DNA of 64,000 nucleotides from Fibrobacter sp. (GTDB lineage Bacteria; Fibrobacterota; Fibrobacteria; Fibrobacterales; Fibrobacteraceae): the NCBI GenBank assembly GCA_017642335.1, contig JAGCPF010000046.1:1-64000 (forward strand), read 5' to 3'. Below, piece after piece: positions 24,922 through 33,743 of the stretch. Every line of letters starts with the position of its first letter. Position 1 is the first letter of the stretch. The translations under genes were made by a program, and so were the position numbers. The notes beneath the pieces were generated by a model. It saw nothing but the letters and a program-made list of their open reading frames with translations, was not told the DNA's origin and ran no database searches.

Positions 24922-27465
24922 CTAGCCTTCGGCCTTGGCCGCGGGTTTCTTCGTGAATCGCTTTGCCGTGAACGTGCGCGGCGGGAAATCGAACTTAAGT
25001 TTGCCAGACTTGTCGAGGTAGAGGAATGCGTCGAACAGGCGGTGCGTCTTGTTGCTGCGGAATCCCTTGATGAGCGAGGTCTTTTCGCCACCGAGCATCT
25101 TCTTGATTTCGTCGATCGGGAGTTCCTTGCCGAGCATCACCTTGGGAAGCTGGATGCCGCTCGGTTCCTTGTCGATATAGCTCTGGCTCACGTAGCCGGT
25201 GAGCGTCTCGAACACGTCGGAGCCGTCGATGGGGGACTTGCCCACCTTCTCGCCGATCTCGATTTCTTCGGGTTTCTCGTCGAATACGAATTCAATCTTG
25301 TTCTGATCGTTGATGGTGAGTACGGCAGAGAATTCGGCGCCCTTCTTGCTGCGGAAACCCGTGAGCGGGCCGATTTTCCGCTTGGTCAGGAGCTCGACGA
25401 TTTCGTCGTCGGTGAGGTGCTTGCCGCCGATAATCTTGCGGATGACAATGCCGTCTTCGGTGGTGTAGCGGCTCACGGTCTCGAAGACCTTCTTGCCGTT
25501 CACCGGGCTGAACTTCGCCTCGCCGGTGGTGCTTTCTTCCTTGAAGCCCTTGATGTTTTTCACCATGGACTTTGTCATCTCGACGATACCTTGCATGAAG
25601 TTTTCGCGGGATTCCTTGCCCTTGGAGATGAGGTCCATCTTGTATTCCCACTCGCCGGTGAGTTCGGGGCTCGTGAGGGCGTCGCAGTTCATGGCCGAGA
25701 GCACCTTGATGAGGTCGAACGCCTTGGCTGTCGGGATCATTTCCTTGCCGTCACGGACAACGTACTTGTCGCTCACGAGCTTTTCGATGATGGCGGCTCG
25801 CGTTGCCGGCGTACCAAGCCCGCGCTCCTTCATGGCGTCGCGCAGCTCGTCGTCTTCGACGAGCTTGCCAGCGCTCTCCATCATGGAAAGCAACGTGCTT
25901 TCCGTGTAGTGCGCGGGCGGCTTGGTAAAGTCTTCGTTGCTGCGGATGTCAAGCGTCTTGGCTGCATCTCCCTTGAGCTGCGGGACGTTCGACTCGTCGT
26001 CGCTGTCCTTGCCGTACACGGCCTTGAAGCCGGGGTCCACGAGAATCTTGCCTTCGGTGATGAACGTCTCGCCCTCGACAGTCGTGATGCGGGTCGTATT
26101 CAGGTACTGCGCCGGCGGGAAGAACACCGCGATAAAGCGCTGGCAGATCATCGTGTAAATCTTTTCTTCGGCCTCGGAGAGACCCTTCGGCACAACACCC
26201 GTGGGGATGATGGCGAAGTGGTCCGAAATCTTCGAGTTGTCGAACACCTTCGGGGTGCGCTTCACGTAGCTGTTGTCGAGCGCTTCCAGGGCAAACTTCC
26301 TGAGCGGCCCTTCGATCTTGCCGAGGGTCGCCTTGACGGTCGTTACGTAGTCCTCGGGCAGGCAGCGGCTGTCGGTACGCGGGTAGGTGGTCGCCTTGTA
26401 ATGTTCGTAAAGGCTCTGCGCAATCGAGAGCGTTGTCTTGGCGCTGAACCCGAACCGGTTGTTCGCCTCGCGCTGGAGTGTGGTGAGGTCGTAGAGCTGG
26501 CCGCACTTCTGCTGGCTGGGGGCGGTGGTCTCCTCGATCTTGCCCGGCTTGCCCTTGCACTTTGCGAGGACTTCCTCGGCCTTCTTCTCGTCAAAAATCT
26601 GCTTCTGGCGTTCCTTGCCTTCTCCGGTGAACCACTTGCCCAGGTAGGCGTTGCCGCCGTTGTCGAAATCGGCCTCGACGGTCCAGAACTTCTGCGGCAC
26701 GAACTTGAGGCGTTCCTCTTCGCGCTTCACGATGATGGCAAGCGTCGGAGTCTGCACGCGGCCGCACGGCGTAATCTGGAACCCGCCCATGCTGCTGTTG
26801 TAGGCGGTGAGGCCGCGGCTGCCGTTCATGCCCACGAGCCAGTCGGCTTCGCTGCGGCAAAGGGCGGCGTCCTTGAGGTTTTCCATCTCTTCGGCGGTGC
26901 GCAGGTGCTCGAAAGCGTCCTTGATGGCAGCGGGTGTCATGCTCTGCATCCACAGGCGCTTGATGGTCTTGCCCGTGAACTTGCCCTTGAGCACGTAGTC
27001 CAATATGTAGAAGAAAATCAGTTCACCCTCGCGGCCCGCATCGCATGCGTTCACGATGGTCGTCACGTCCTTCCTCTTGATAAGCTTGCCCACAATGGAA
27101 AGCTGCGACTTGGTGGCGGGGGTCGCCACCAGCGGGAACTTCTCGGGCAGCATCGGGAGCGTCTTCATGTCCCAGGCCTTGTAGCGTTCGTCGATGTCCT
27201 TGGGGTCGGCGATGGTCACGAGGTGGCCGATGGCGTGGCTGATGATGGTCGTGTCGCTTTCGTAGTAGCCGTTGTTCTTTGTGAAGGTCTTTGCTCCGAG
27301 GACCTTGACCAGGTCGCTGGCGACGCTAGGCTTTTCCGCGATGATGAGCGTCTTGCCGGCAGCGGGGGCCTTTGCAGTCTTGGCTGTCTTGGCCGTTTTT
27401 GCGGTCTTTGTCTTGGTTGCCGCAGTCTTGGTCGTCTTAGTCGTTGCTTTGGTAGTCGTTGCCAT
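24922..27465 (-). CDS. topB: DNA topoisomerase III (type IA)
   Basis: 847 residues. Toprim domain (LIIAEKPSVA, NACDAGREGE), then the type IA core with GRVQTPTLA and the active-site tyrosine in TYPRTDSR. The C-terminal part has repeated GFRSKK.....F.A.L units (three copies from about residue 690 on) in place of zinc fingers. The N-terminus carries a 35-residue Lys-Thr-Ala low-complexity tail (TKTAKTAKTAKT-like) before the Toprim domain; such basic tails may bind DNA. It relaxes and decatenates single-stranded or hemicatenated DNA. It starts three bases after the glycosyltransferase stop, so translation is probably coupled. Confidence 0.95.
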   Translation of the reverse strand: MATTTKATTKTTKTAATKTKTAKTAKTAKTAKAPAAGKTLIIAEKPSVASDLVKVLGAKTFTKNNGYYESDTTIISHAIGHLVTIADPKDIDERYKAWDMKTLPMLPEKFPLVATPATKSQLSIVGKLIKRKDVTTIVNACDAGREGELIFFYILDYVLKGKFTGKTIKRLWMQSMTPAAIKDAFEHLRTAEEMENLKDAALCRSEADWLVGMNGSRGLTAYNSSMGGFQITPCGRVQTPTLAIIVKREEERLKFVPQKFWTVEADFDNGGNAYLGKWFTGEGKERQKQIFDEKKAEEVLAKCKGKPGKIEETTAPSQQKCGQLYDLTTLQREANNRFGFSAKTTLSIAQSLYEHYKATTYPRTDSRCLPEDYVTTVKATLGKIEGPLRKFALEALDNSYVKRTPKVFDNSKISDHFAIIPTGVVPKGLSEAEEKIYTMICQRFIAVFFPPAQYLNTTRITTVEGETFITEGKILVDPGFKAVYGKDSDDESNVPQLKGDAAKTLDIRSNEDFTKPPAHYTESTLLSMMESAGKLVEDDELRDAMKERGLGTPATRAAIIEKLVSDKYVVRDGKEMIPTAKAFDLIKVLSAMNCDALTSPELTGEWEYKMDLISKGKESRENFMQGIVEMTKSMVKNIKGFKEESTTGEAKFSPVNGKKVFETVSRYTTEDGIVIRKIIGGKHLTDDEIVELLTKRKIGPLTGFRSKKGAEFSAVLTINDQNKIEFVFDEKPEEIEIGEKVGKSPIDGSDVFETLTGYVSQSYIDKEPSGIQLPKVMLGKELPIDEIKKMLGGEKTSLIKGFRSNKTHRLFDAFLYLDKSGKLKFDFPPRTFTAKRFTKKPAAKAEG

Positions 27466-27468
27466 TGA

Positions 27469-28599
27469 TTATTTCCATTTGAATCGCCCGAACAGGCCGA
27501 ACAGGACGGCCAGAACGGTAAAGGGGGCGTGGATGATTTCGACCGGGATGCACCACTTGAGCAGGTGCTCCTGCTTGAATATCCTGAGCCCGCGAAGTAT
27601 TAAAACAAGGTCGCCTATGCACTTGGCCACGAAGGTAGCCGCGAAGGCGATGAGAATTCCGATGCTGAACGGCGCCAGTAGGGTTGCGACGCACTGCATG
27701 GTGAGGAACAGGAACACCATGGTGAGCACGAAAACGATTTTCGGGGAATAGTAGATGGTCTTGGAGGCCCAGCGTTTGCGCTGTTCCCAGAGTTCGTGTA
27801 GCGTTTCCTTGCCGTTCGTGGTCACGAAGGTCGACTCGGCGATGCAGTAGCGCATGGCCCAGGGCCTGTCCGTCGCGAGTTTCTGCATCAAAAGGTCGTC
27901 GTCGCCGCTCTGGATCTTGAGCACGTTCTCGAACCCGTTCACGCTCTTGAAGAAGCTCTTGCGGTAGGCGAGGTTGTTGCCCGTGCTGGTGAGCGGCAGA
28001 TGCATGGCGAGCCCTGCGGTACCCGCCACTCGGTAAATGAGCGTTTCGACCGCCTGCATGCAAATGAGGACGCTCGACTTGGATGTCGTCGGGATGTAGG
28101 AATGTCCCGCCACGAGCTCGATGCCCGGTTCGAATTCCGCCACGATGCCCCCGATCCAGCTGGGCTGCACGATGCAGTCGGCGTCCGTGAGGCAGAGAAT
28201 TTCGCCGTCGCAGGCCTCGATGAGGCGGCTTAGGGCGTGCTTCTTGGGGCTGACCCCCTCGGGAATCTCCTCGATGCTGAGAACATGGAGCCTCGGTTCG
28301 CGGGACGCATATTCCTCCAGGATTTCGGGAGTGTCGTCGGTGCTGCGGTCGTCGGCCACCCAGACATCCCACTCGCCGTCGTAGTCCTGGGCAAGGACGG
28401 AATCGAGCGTGGCGCGGATGCCGGACGACTCGTTGCGGGCGGCAATCAGGATGCTCACGTGCGGTTTGGGCTCCACATCGGACGTCCCCGCGCGCACGGT
28501 ACCCAGGGCCCGGAAGAACCGGACCTCGAGGACTATATAGAATAGTCCGAAAATGGCCAATAGACCGATGACCAGGTATGTGAGCACCGTGATAAACAT
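27469..28599 (-). CDS. Membrane glycosyltransferase family 2 (processive type)
   Basis: 376 residues. One N-terminal membrane helix, a GT-A domain and two to three C-terminal helices. Motifs: VSILIAARNE, WVADDRSTDDT, LTDADC (DxD, metal and nucleotide-sugar), SGDDDLL and QRKRW (QxxRW of processive synthases). It probably builds or extends a cell-surface polysaccharide; the sugar is not determinable. Start chosen at ATG 28599, which opens a clean membrane helix (MFITVLTYLVIGLLAIFG). An 85-codon longer frame runs through TATA-rich upstream DNA and is rejected. TAAATTTTG lies about nine bases before the ATG. Confidence 0.86.
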   Translation of the reverse strand: MFITVLTYLVIGLLAIFGLFYIVLEVRFFRALGTVRAGTSDVEPKPHVSILIAARNESSGIRATLDSVLAQDYDGEWDVWVADDRSTDDTPEILEEYASREPRLHVLSIEEIPEGVSPKKHALSRLIEACDGEILCLTDADCIVQPSWIGGIVAEFEPGIELVAGHSYIPTTSKSSVLICMQAVETLIYRVAGTAGLAMHLPLTSTGNNLAYRKSFFKSVNGFENVLKIQSGDDDLLMQKLATDRPWAMRYCIAESTFVTTNGKETLHELWEQRKRWASKTIYYSPKIVFVLTMVFLFLTMQCVATLLAPFSIGILIAFAATFVAKCIGDLVLILRGLRIFKQEHLLKWCIPVEIIHAPFTVLAVLFGLFGRFKWK

Positions 28600-28696
28600 T
28601 TTCCGCGCAAAATTTAGTTCATCGAAAAGATTATCCGAGCGATGTCCGGCGGAAAAATACCCGAAAATTTTCGCACCTGCCGTTTTTGGGCGAATT

Positions 28697-28760
28697 TCGC
28701 GGGTGCGGCAATATATATATATCGCGGGTACGGCAACATATATGCGACTATATATATAGA
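28697..28760. repeat. 25-bp direct repeat and TATATA tract in a divergent promoter region
   Basis: TCGCGGGTxCGGCAAxATATAT occurs at 28697-28718 and 28722-28743, followed by CTATATATATAG (28748-28759). It lies between the divergent GT2 and lipoprotein genes, so both promoters probably fall here. Confidence 0.7.
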
Positions 28761-28839
28761 CGATTCCAAAACTTTCTATTTTCTGTTTATTCTCATATGT
28801 GGCTTCGAATTTATCGAATCCCATTGCGCAGGAGGAATA

Positions 28840-30267
28840 ATGCGTTTTGAACACTTTGGCTTGACCAGGATGCTGGTCGTTCTAGCCCCGTTCGCCCTAG
28901 CTTTGAGTTTTGTTGGCTGTAGTGGCGAAAGCAGCACTGCCGCCGACGGGAATTCCGGTGACAGCGAGAGATCTGCAACCGAGAAAGGCTCAAATGGCAA
29001 GGGCTCTTCCGGCGAGAGTGCGTCTACCGTCAAGACGGGCGAGTGCAACTTCAAGAAAGACGACAAGGTGTGGGTCTATGCCTATTCTGGTACCATGGCG
29101 GGTGATTCCTACGAGTCCTTCGAATTTGTTTTCTTTGATGGCAAGAATACCAAGGATTCCATTTATTCGGTCATAAAGGGCCCCACGACTACTGAAGAAT
29201 GCAAGGAGATGAAGGGCAAAAAAACGGAACAAACTGACTTCCTTGGCACGAAAACTGACTACACATTCTGGTGCGATGACGGGGTCATGTATGCAACCGA
29301 GGTCTCGACGTCTGGGTCTCTGTACGACCTGTCCCGTAAGGAAGCTTTCGATATGGTCATGGGATTTTGCATGGAAAACAACGGGATTGCTAAGTCCTCT
29401 TCGAGCAGTGCCCCCCGGTCTTCTTCGAGCACCGGCCGCAAGTCCTCGTCGAGCACTGGTGGCAAGTCTTCCTCGAGCAACGGTGACAAGTCCTCCTCTT
29501 CGGGCAAGGATGGCGGCAGTTCTGCTGGCACTTACAATGGCATGACCGCAGGCTGCAACTTCAAGAAAGGCGACAAGGTGTGGAAGTTCTATCTCAAGGA
29601 CAATACGGCTGGAGTGGAATACAAGAGCTACTACTATGAATACAAGGAGGGTGGCTCCATCGATTCCACCCATACCGTCTCGGAAGGGAGCCTGGCAAAA
29701 CAGTTGTGCAGCTTAACGGGCCCCGAAGATGACACTTACACCAGTGACGGCCAGACCTATCATGAGAAGTACTGGTGCACGGCCAAGGGCTCGGAAGAAT
29801 TCAAGTCTATCAGGGGTGTTGACCCGGACTACGACCGTGACGAGGCGTTCAGCGAGTTCATGAGTAAGTGCAGAAGGTTCAACGGCCTTCCCTCCGAACC
29901 CGACGATGAAGACGAGGACCTGTCTTCCAGCAGTGAAGCCGAAGAAGCCGAGTCTTCCAGCAGCAGCGGGGATTCGGCAAGCGGTTCTACCTGCGATTTC
30001 GAGAAGGATGATGACGTATGGGTGATGGACATTGTCGGTGTGGGCCTGACGACCCTTACGTGGAGCGGGGACAGCTATACAGCTGTTGCTGAGATGAGCC
30101 TGAAACTCACGGATGAGGCCGCTTGCGAGGCGTCGGTGGAAAATGCCGATCCGGAGGACCACGCTTATTGTGAAGGTAGCGTATATAAATCACGAGCTGA
30201 AAGGGTCGTAGAGGATGCGGACCGGGATGAAACCTACGAAGAAGCGATGGCAATGTGTGCTTTATAG
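28840..30267 (+). CDS. Lipoprotein with three CxFKKDDxVW modules and Ser-rich linkers
   Basis: 475 residues. Start at the ATG with GGAGG five bases upstream. Lipobox SFVGC (Cys26), then a Ser/Gly-rich spacer. Three related modules of about 115 residues begin at Cys69 (CNFKKDDKVW), Cys239 (CNFKKGDKVW) and Cys385 (CDFEKDDDVW); each ends in a helix with a final cysteine (FCMEN, MSKC, MAMC), so each probably has an internal disulfide. Linkers are serine runs and an acidic stretch (DDEDEDLSSSSEAEEAE). Likely outer-surface. Family unknown to me; the same module occurs once in the next gene. Confidence 0.85.
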   Translation: MRFEHFGLTRMLVVLAPFALALSFVGCSGESSTAADGNSGDSERSATEKGSNGKGSSGESASTVKTGECNFKKDDKVWVYAYSGTMAGDSYESFEFVFFDGKNTKDSIYSVIKGPTTTEECKEMKGKKTEQTDFLGTKTDYTFWCDDGVMYATEVSTSGSLYDLSRKEAFDMVMGFCMENNGIAKSSSSSAPRSSSSTGRKSSSSTGGKSSSSNGDKSSSSGKDGGSSAGTYNGMTAGCNFKKGDKVWKFYLKDNTAGVEYKSYYYEYKEGGSIDSTHTVSEGSLAKQLCSLTGPEDDTYTSDGQTYHEKYWCTAKGSEEFKSIRGVDPDYDRDEAFSEFMSKCRRFNGLPSEPDDEDEDLSSSSEAEEAESSSSSGDSASGSTCDFEKDDDVWVMDIVGVGLTTLTWSGDSYTAVAEMSLKLTDEAACEASVENADPEDHAYCEGSVYKSRAERVVEDADRDETYEEAMAMCAL

Positions 30268-30291
30268 TTCTTTGTAGATAAAATGGAAAAT

Positions 30292-30312
30292 GGGCCCTGC
30301 GGGGCCTTTTTT
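30292..30312 (+). terminator. Rho-independent terminator between two lipoprotein genes
   Basis: GGCCC (30293-30297) pairs with GGGCC (30302-30306), followed by TTTTTT. Confidence 0.85.
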
Positions 30313-30346
30313 GTATATTTCCCCCCGACATGTACAAGGAGGAAGC

Positions 30347-31156
30347 ATGCAATTTGGACCTTACAGCTTAATCAAGGTGTTAGTTGTTTCTATTGCGTTC
30401 GCCCTGGCGATCTGTTTTGTCGGTTGCGGCGACGACAGCAGCAGCGGGCCTGCGAGCGAGGGCGATTCCAAGACGGAACTTAACTCCGAAGCCGATACCG
30501 CAGATGTCTCGGACGATGCCGATGTTTCCTCCAGCAGCAAGGCCGATGAAGACGAGGAAGTCTCCTCCAGTAGCAAGGACGCCGAGGACGAAGAAATCTC
30601 GAGCAGCGACGAAGCCGATGAGGAAGAGGCCGACGAAGAAGCTGAATCCTCGTCCAGTAGCAAGAAAAGCGAAAAATCCTCCAGCAGCAAGAAAAAGGCC
30701 AAGTCCTCCAGCAGCAGCGCAGGCGTGGAAGACCCCGGCGTAGAACCCGCGAAGCCTGAATCGTCTCCTAGCGACGAAAGCCTGTACCCCGACCTGAGCG
30801 TCTTGAACGACACGACCCTGAAGCAGGGCTGCGACATCGACAAGAACGACGACGTGTGGGTGATTCCTGTGTTTGGACAGAATGTTGAAAAGACCGTTTA
30901 TATTTGGAAGGGCGACGAGGTTTCCGTTTATAATCTTTTGGAATTTCCGCTGGGCAATGCAAAGATGTGTGAATCACTGAAAGATTCGTACACGGGGTTA
31001 TTTGCACCGGAAAATGACGCAGGGAAAGCTGCAGAAAGCTATTGCGATGGTGGAACGTTGCGCATTATCGCCGACGCGAACGAACCTGTAAAGGCCGACC
31101 GCGATGACCTTTACGTAAACGCAACAATCCTCTGCAAAGACGACCTGTTGGATTAA
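30347..31156 (+). CDS. Lipoprotein with one CxxxKxDDVW module and Ser/acidic linker
   Basis: 269 residues. Start at the ATG after AAGGAGG. Signal with lipobox FVGC. Residues about 30-150 are low complexity: Asp/Glu runs alternating with SSSS blocks and Lys (KKSEKSSSSKKKAKSSSS). A single globular module starts at Cys162 (CDIDKNDDVWVIP) and ends in ATILC, matching the three modules of the upstream lipoprotein. Spacing and domain sharing suggest gene duplication. Function unknown; the long hydrophilic spacer would hold the module away from the membrane. Confidence 0.85.
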   Translation: MQFGPYSLIKVLVVSIAFALAICFVGCGDDSSSGPASEGDSKTELNSEADTADVSDDADVSSSSKADEDEEVSSSSKDAEDEEISSSDEADEEEADEEAESSSSSKKSEKSSSSKKKAKSSSSSAGVEDPGVEPAKPESSPSDESLYPDLSVLNDTTLKQGCDIDKNDDVWVIPVFGQNVEKTVYIWKGDEVSVYNLLEFPLGNAKMCESLKDSYTGLFAPENDAGKAAESYCDGGTLRIIADANEPVKADRDDLYVNATILCKDDLLD

Positions 31157-31229
31157 AAATAAGTCCCATATTGACTTTATTCCCCCTCCCTCCCTCTCCC
31201 ATTTTACGGCAATTCTAGGAGGATAATTT

Positions 31230-31838
31230 ATGTTTTTTCGCTTTATCTTTTTTTTGTTGTTCTTAATCCTTTTAGGATGTGTCCCTTATGGGGAGGAACA
31301 AGAGTGTTTTGATGTGGACCGGTTTGTGAGTTTAAACTTTCTGACAACTGATAATATTGACAGTATCGATTTTTATTTAAACAACCAACAAGTCTGTTAC
31401 GGAAATATGGGCTCTTTTCACGAGACTCTGATATGTAAAAAGTCTTCTGAAAATGAATATTTAAGTGCAGAAAAAGTTGGTGAAAATGTTGGTCAATGCG
31501 ACACTTCAGCAAATGAACCAATATGGAAAGGATTTCATTGCTTTCTTGGAAAACCTTCCGATAAAATCAAAATAGATTCGTTTAATATAGATTTGAAGAT
31601 TTATAATCCGGAAGGGTCGGCAAAAATTAAAATCGCTCAAATACTATCAGGTGGAAATATTATCAACATCGTTTCGGATCGCGATTCATCACAATGGTTT
31701 GGGTACGATGCCAATCCTATAAGGCCTTTTTTTGACGAATTCAATTCTCCATCGTCATCAAAACGCATGGGATGCTTTGACGGATATTGCGTCGCTACAT
31801 TGCCCATGGTCGAAAAAGAAGTCTGTTATGATAAGTAA
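31230..31838 (+). CDS. Lipoprotein of unknown function, AT-rich
   Basis: 202 residues. Strongly hydrophobic signal with lipobox LLGC (Cys16). The ribosome site is AGGAGG. The mature part has nine cysteines and beta-strand-like segments; no known domain recognised. Base composition is clearly more AT-rich than the neighbouring genes (many AAA, AAT, TTT, ATA codons), which suggests recent acquisition or weak expression. It lacks the CxFKKDD module of the two lipoproteins before it. Confidence 0.78.
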   Translation: MFFRFIFFLLFLILLGCVPYGEEQECFDVDRFVSLNFLTTDNIDSIDFYLNNQQVCYGNMGSFHETLICKKSSENEYLSAEKVGENVGQCDTSANEPIWKGFHCFLGKPSDKIKIDSFNIDLKIYNPEGSAKIKIAQILSGGNIINIVSDRDSSQWFGYDANPIRPFFDEFNSPSSSKRMGCFDGYCVATLPMVEKEVCYDK

Positions 31839-31928
31839 AAAGCGAAAGAAACGCATTGGTTCTGCCTAAAAAAGCGAAATTTGAGCCAATAGGGGCAGCT
31901 TGACTTTTGTGCACCCCCTGCATAGATA

Positions 31929-31959
31929 TTGACTTTATTCCCCCGTTTTACTACATTTG
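31929..31959 (+). promoter_or_regulatory. Promoter of yceD-rpmF-plsX
   Basis: TTGACT (31929-31934), 17-base spacer, TACATTTG (31952-31959). It fits both the sigma-70 -35/-10 layout and the TAnnTTTG box. Expected transcription start is near 31964-31966, so the mRNA has almost no leader before the TTG at 31967. The same TTGACTTTATTCCCCC string stands at 31173 upstream of the preceding gene. Confidence 0.75.
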
Positions 31960-31966
31960 GGGCACT

Positions 31967-32497
31967 TTGAGAATCGATATCGCACAGAAACTTACTGAAT
32001 CCGAAGACCGCCGGGTGGTCTGGTCCCATGCCGATGCCCCCGAAATCTTCGACGAACTGCACCTCAAGGGCGATCTGGTAGCCGAGGTGCTGGTTAGCCC
32101 CGAAGGCGAAAGTAAGTGGCTCGTGTCCGGTACGCTCTCCGGAGTGCAAACTCTGACCTGTTCCCGGACGCTGGAACTGTTCGACCGCCCTTTCAAAACG
32201 GAAATTGTGGTGGAAGTCGAACGTCTCGCGGTTGCAAAGCAGGAACTCGATGAAGACGATGCAGATGTCTTCGCATACAGAATTCCCCAGGGACAGTACT
32301 TCGTGGATGTCTCCGAGTGCGTTCGACAGCTGGTTATACTGCAAGAACCGGCCGCACCCGTGAAAAATCCTGACGAAGATTTTATCTTTGTATCAAACAA
32401 ACCGACCAGTGACGGTTCCGCAGAGTCCGAGGACACTATGGATCCCCGCTGGGAAAAACTCAAAGCTTTAAAAAGCAAAATGGAAAATAGGAGTTAA
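31967..32497 (+). CDS. yceD: YceD/DUF177 family protein
   Basis: 176 residues, normally encoded directly before rpmF, as here (gap 2 bp). YceD proteins are linked to 23S rRNA/ribosome maturation in bacteria and chloroplasts. The family pattern is visible: an N-terminal LRIDI strand, the central [18 protein letters not shown] block with its conserved cysteine region, and the acidic [14 protein letters not shown] stretch. No ATG fits the N-terminus. The TTG at 31967 is chosen because the frame before it runs through the promoter and family proteins begin just before this strand. Confidence 0.85.
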   Translation: MRIDIAQKLTESEDRRVVWSHADAPEIFDELHLKGDLVAEVLVSPEGESKWLVSGTLSGVQTLTCSRTLELFDRPFKTEIVVEVERLAVAKQELDEDDADVFAYRIPQGQYFVDVSECVRQLVILQEPAAPVKNPDEDFIFVSNKPTSDGSAESEDTMDPRWEKLKALKSKMENRS

Positions 32498-32499
32498 AA

Positions 32500-32688
32500 A
32501 TGGCAGTACCTAAAAGAAAAACCTCGACCGCCCGTCGTGACAAGCGCCGCACCCACTGGAAGATGGAAGTGCCGGCCATGGCCACTTGCGAACATTGCGG
32601 TTCCGTGAAGCGCCCGCACCGCGTGTGCCCGGTTTGCGGTTACTACAATGGTGTTGAAGTTGTCGACATGAAGGGTGCTGAAGCCTAG
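32500..32688 (+). CDS. rpmF: 50S ribosomal protein L32
   Basis: 62 residues: [17 protein letters not shown] start and a zinc ribbon CEHC...CPVC, both typical of the zinc-binding form of L32. AGGAG six bases upstream lies at the end of yceD, so the two genes are translationally close. Confidence 0.98.
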   Translation: MAVPKRKTSTARRDKRRTHWKMEVPAMATCEHCGSVKRPHRVCPVCGYYNGVEVVDMKGAEA

Positions 32689-32708
32689 TCGCTTTTAAGG
32701 AGTTGTTC

Positions 32709-33689
32709 ATGGTTAAAGTTGCCCTGGATGCATTGGGCGGCGATTTTGCCCCCGACGTAGTGATAGAAGGTGCTGTAAACGCCGTCAAGAAGAATGCTGA
32801 TTTGCATGTTGTCTTGTGCGGACCGGAGGCCGAGGTCAAGGCTGGGCTCGAAAAGCTTGGCTACGCTGGCAATGGTATTTCGGTCGTTGACGCGCCGGAT
32901 CCGGTCGCCATGGACGAACACCCTGTTCAGGTTCTCAAGAAAAAACCTCACTCCGGCCTGGTGACTTGCGTTGCCTTGCAGAAGAAGGGAATGGTGGACG
33001 CCTCGGTGAGTGCCGGCAACTCCGGCGCCATGATGGCGTCTTGCCTTATGCTTCTTGGGAAGTCGAGCGAAAAGTTCAGCCGTCCGCCTATCGGTTGCGT
33101 GATTCCTACCGCCGACCGTCCGATTATCTTGGTCGATGCCGGTGCGAACGTCGATGAACGTGCTTCTACGCTGGTGGACTTTGCCATCGCGGGCTCCGCC
33201 TTCGCCGAGACCTACTTCGGTTACCAGAACCCGAAGGTCGGCCTTTTGAACATGGGCGAAGAAGAACACAAGGGCCCGGCCGTACTCCAGGAAGCACACC
33301 AGTTGCTGAAGTCCGCCCCGGTGAACTTCATCGGCAACATCGAAGGCGAAACGCTTATCATGGGCGCTGCTGACGTGGTTGTCGCTTCGGGCTTTACAGG
33401 CAATGTTGTTCTGAAAATGCTCGAAGGCTTCTACGAGATGCATCACAAGATGTTCGGCTCTATCGATACTCCGGAAGGCCGCCGTTTCGACGATATGTGG
33501 GACTTCCGCAAGACGGGTGGTGCTCTGCTCCTTGGCCTCAACGGCACGGGCATCATCGCTCATGGCCGCTCCGACGCGCTTGCGATCGAGAAGGCTGTGG
33601 AAGTCGCCGCGAAGTACGCCGAGAAGGGCGTGTCCAAGAACGTGAACGAACGCCTGGCCGCCATTAAGGACGAACCCGCCGAAGCGTAA
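32709..33689 (+). CDS. plsX: Phosphate acyltransferase PlsX
   Basis: 326 residues. Converts acyl-ACP and phosphate to acyl-phosphate, the acyl donor for PlsY at the start of phospholipid synthesis. Family blocks: VALDALGGDFAP at the N-terminus, VSAGNSGAMMA, RPPIGCVIPT, LLNMGEE and GNVVLKMLEG. AAGGAG precedes the ATG; the frame could extend two codons to 32703. In many bacteria fabH, fabD, fabG and acpP follow directly; here a terminator follows and the fab genes resume at 46252. Confidence 0.97.
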   Translation: MVKVALDALGGDFAPDVVIEGAVNAVKKNADLHVVLCGPEAEVKAGLEKLGYAGNGISVVDAPDPVAMDEHPVQVLKKKPHSGLVTCVALQKKGMVDASVSAGNSGAMMASCLMLLGKSSEKFSRPPIGCVIPTADRPIILVDAGANVDERASTLVDFAIAGSAFAETYFGYQNPKVGLLNMGEEEHKGPAVLQEAHQLLKSAPVNFIGNIEGETLIMGAADVVVASGFTGNVVLKMLEGFYEMHHKMFGSIDTPEGRRFDDMWDFRKTGGALLLGLNGTGIIAHGRSDALAIEKAVEVAAKYAEKGVSKNVNERLAAIKDEPAEA

Positions 33690-33712
33690 CGGATACCTGT
33701 CGAAAGAAATTG

Positions 33713-33743
33713 GAACCTGGCTGATGGCCGGGTTCTTTTTTTT
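33713..33743 (+). terminator. Terminator of the yceD-rpmF-plsX operon
   Basis: GAACCTGGC pairs with GCCGGGTTC (one wobble pair) around a GATG-like loop, followed by eight T. Confidence 0.92.

Noticed and set aside
24187-27468. 1093-codon plus-strand open frame opposite topB and GH3
   Set aside because: Long antisense frame caused by codon bias; the minus strand carries two unmistakable enzymes.
28600-28854. 85-codon N-terminal extension of the glycosyltransferase
   Set aside because: It would read through the TATA-rich divergent promoter region and place the membrane helix internally; the ATG at 28599 opens the helix cleanly.
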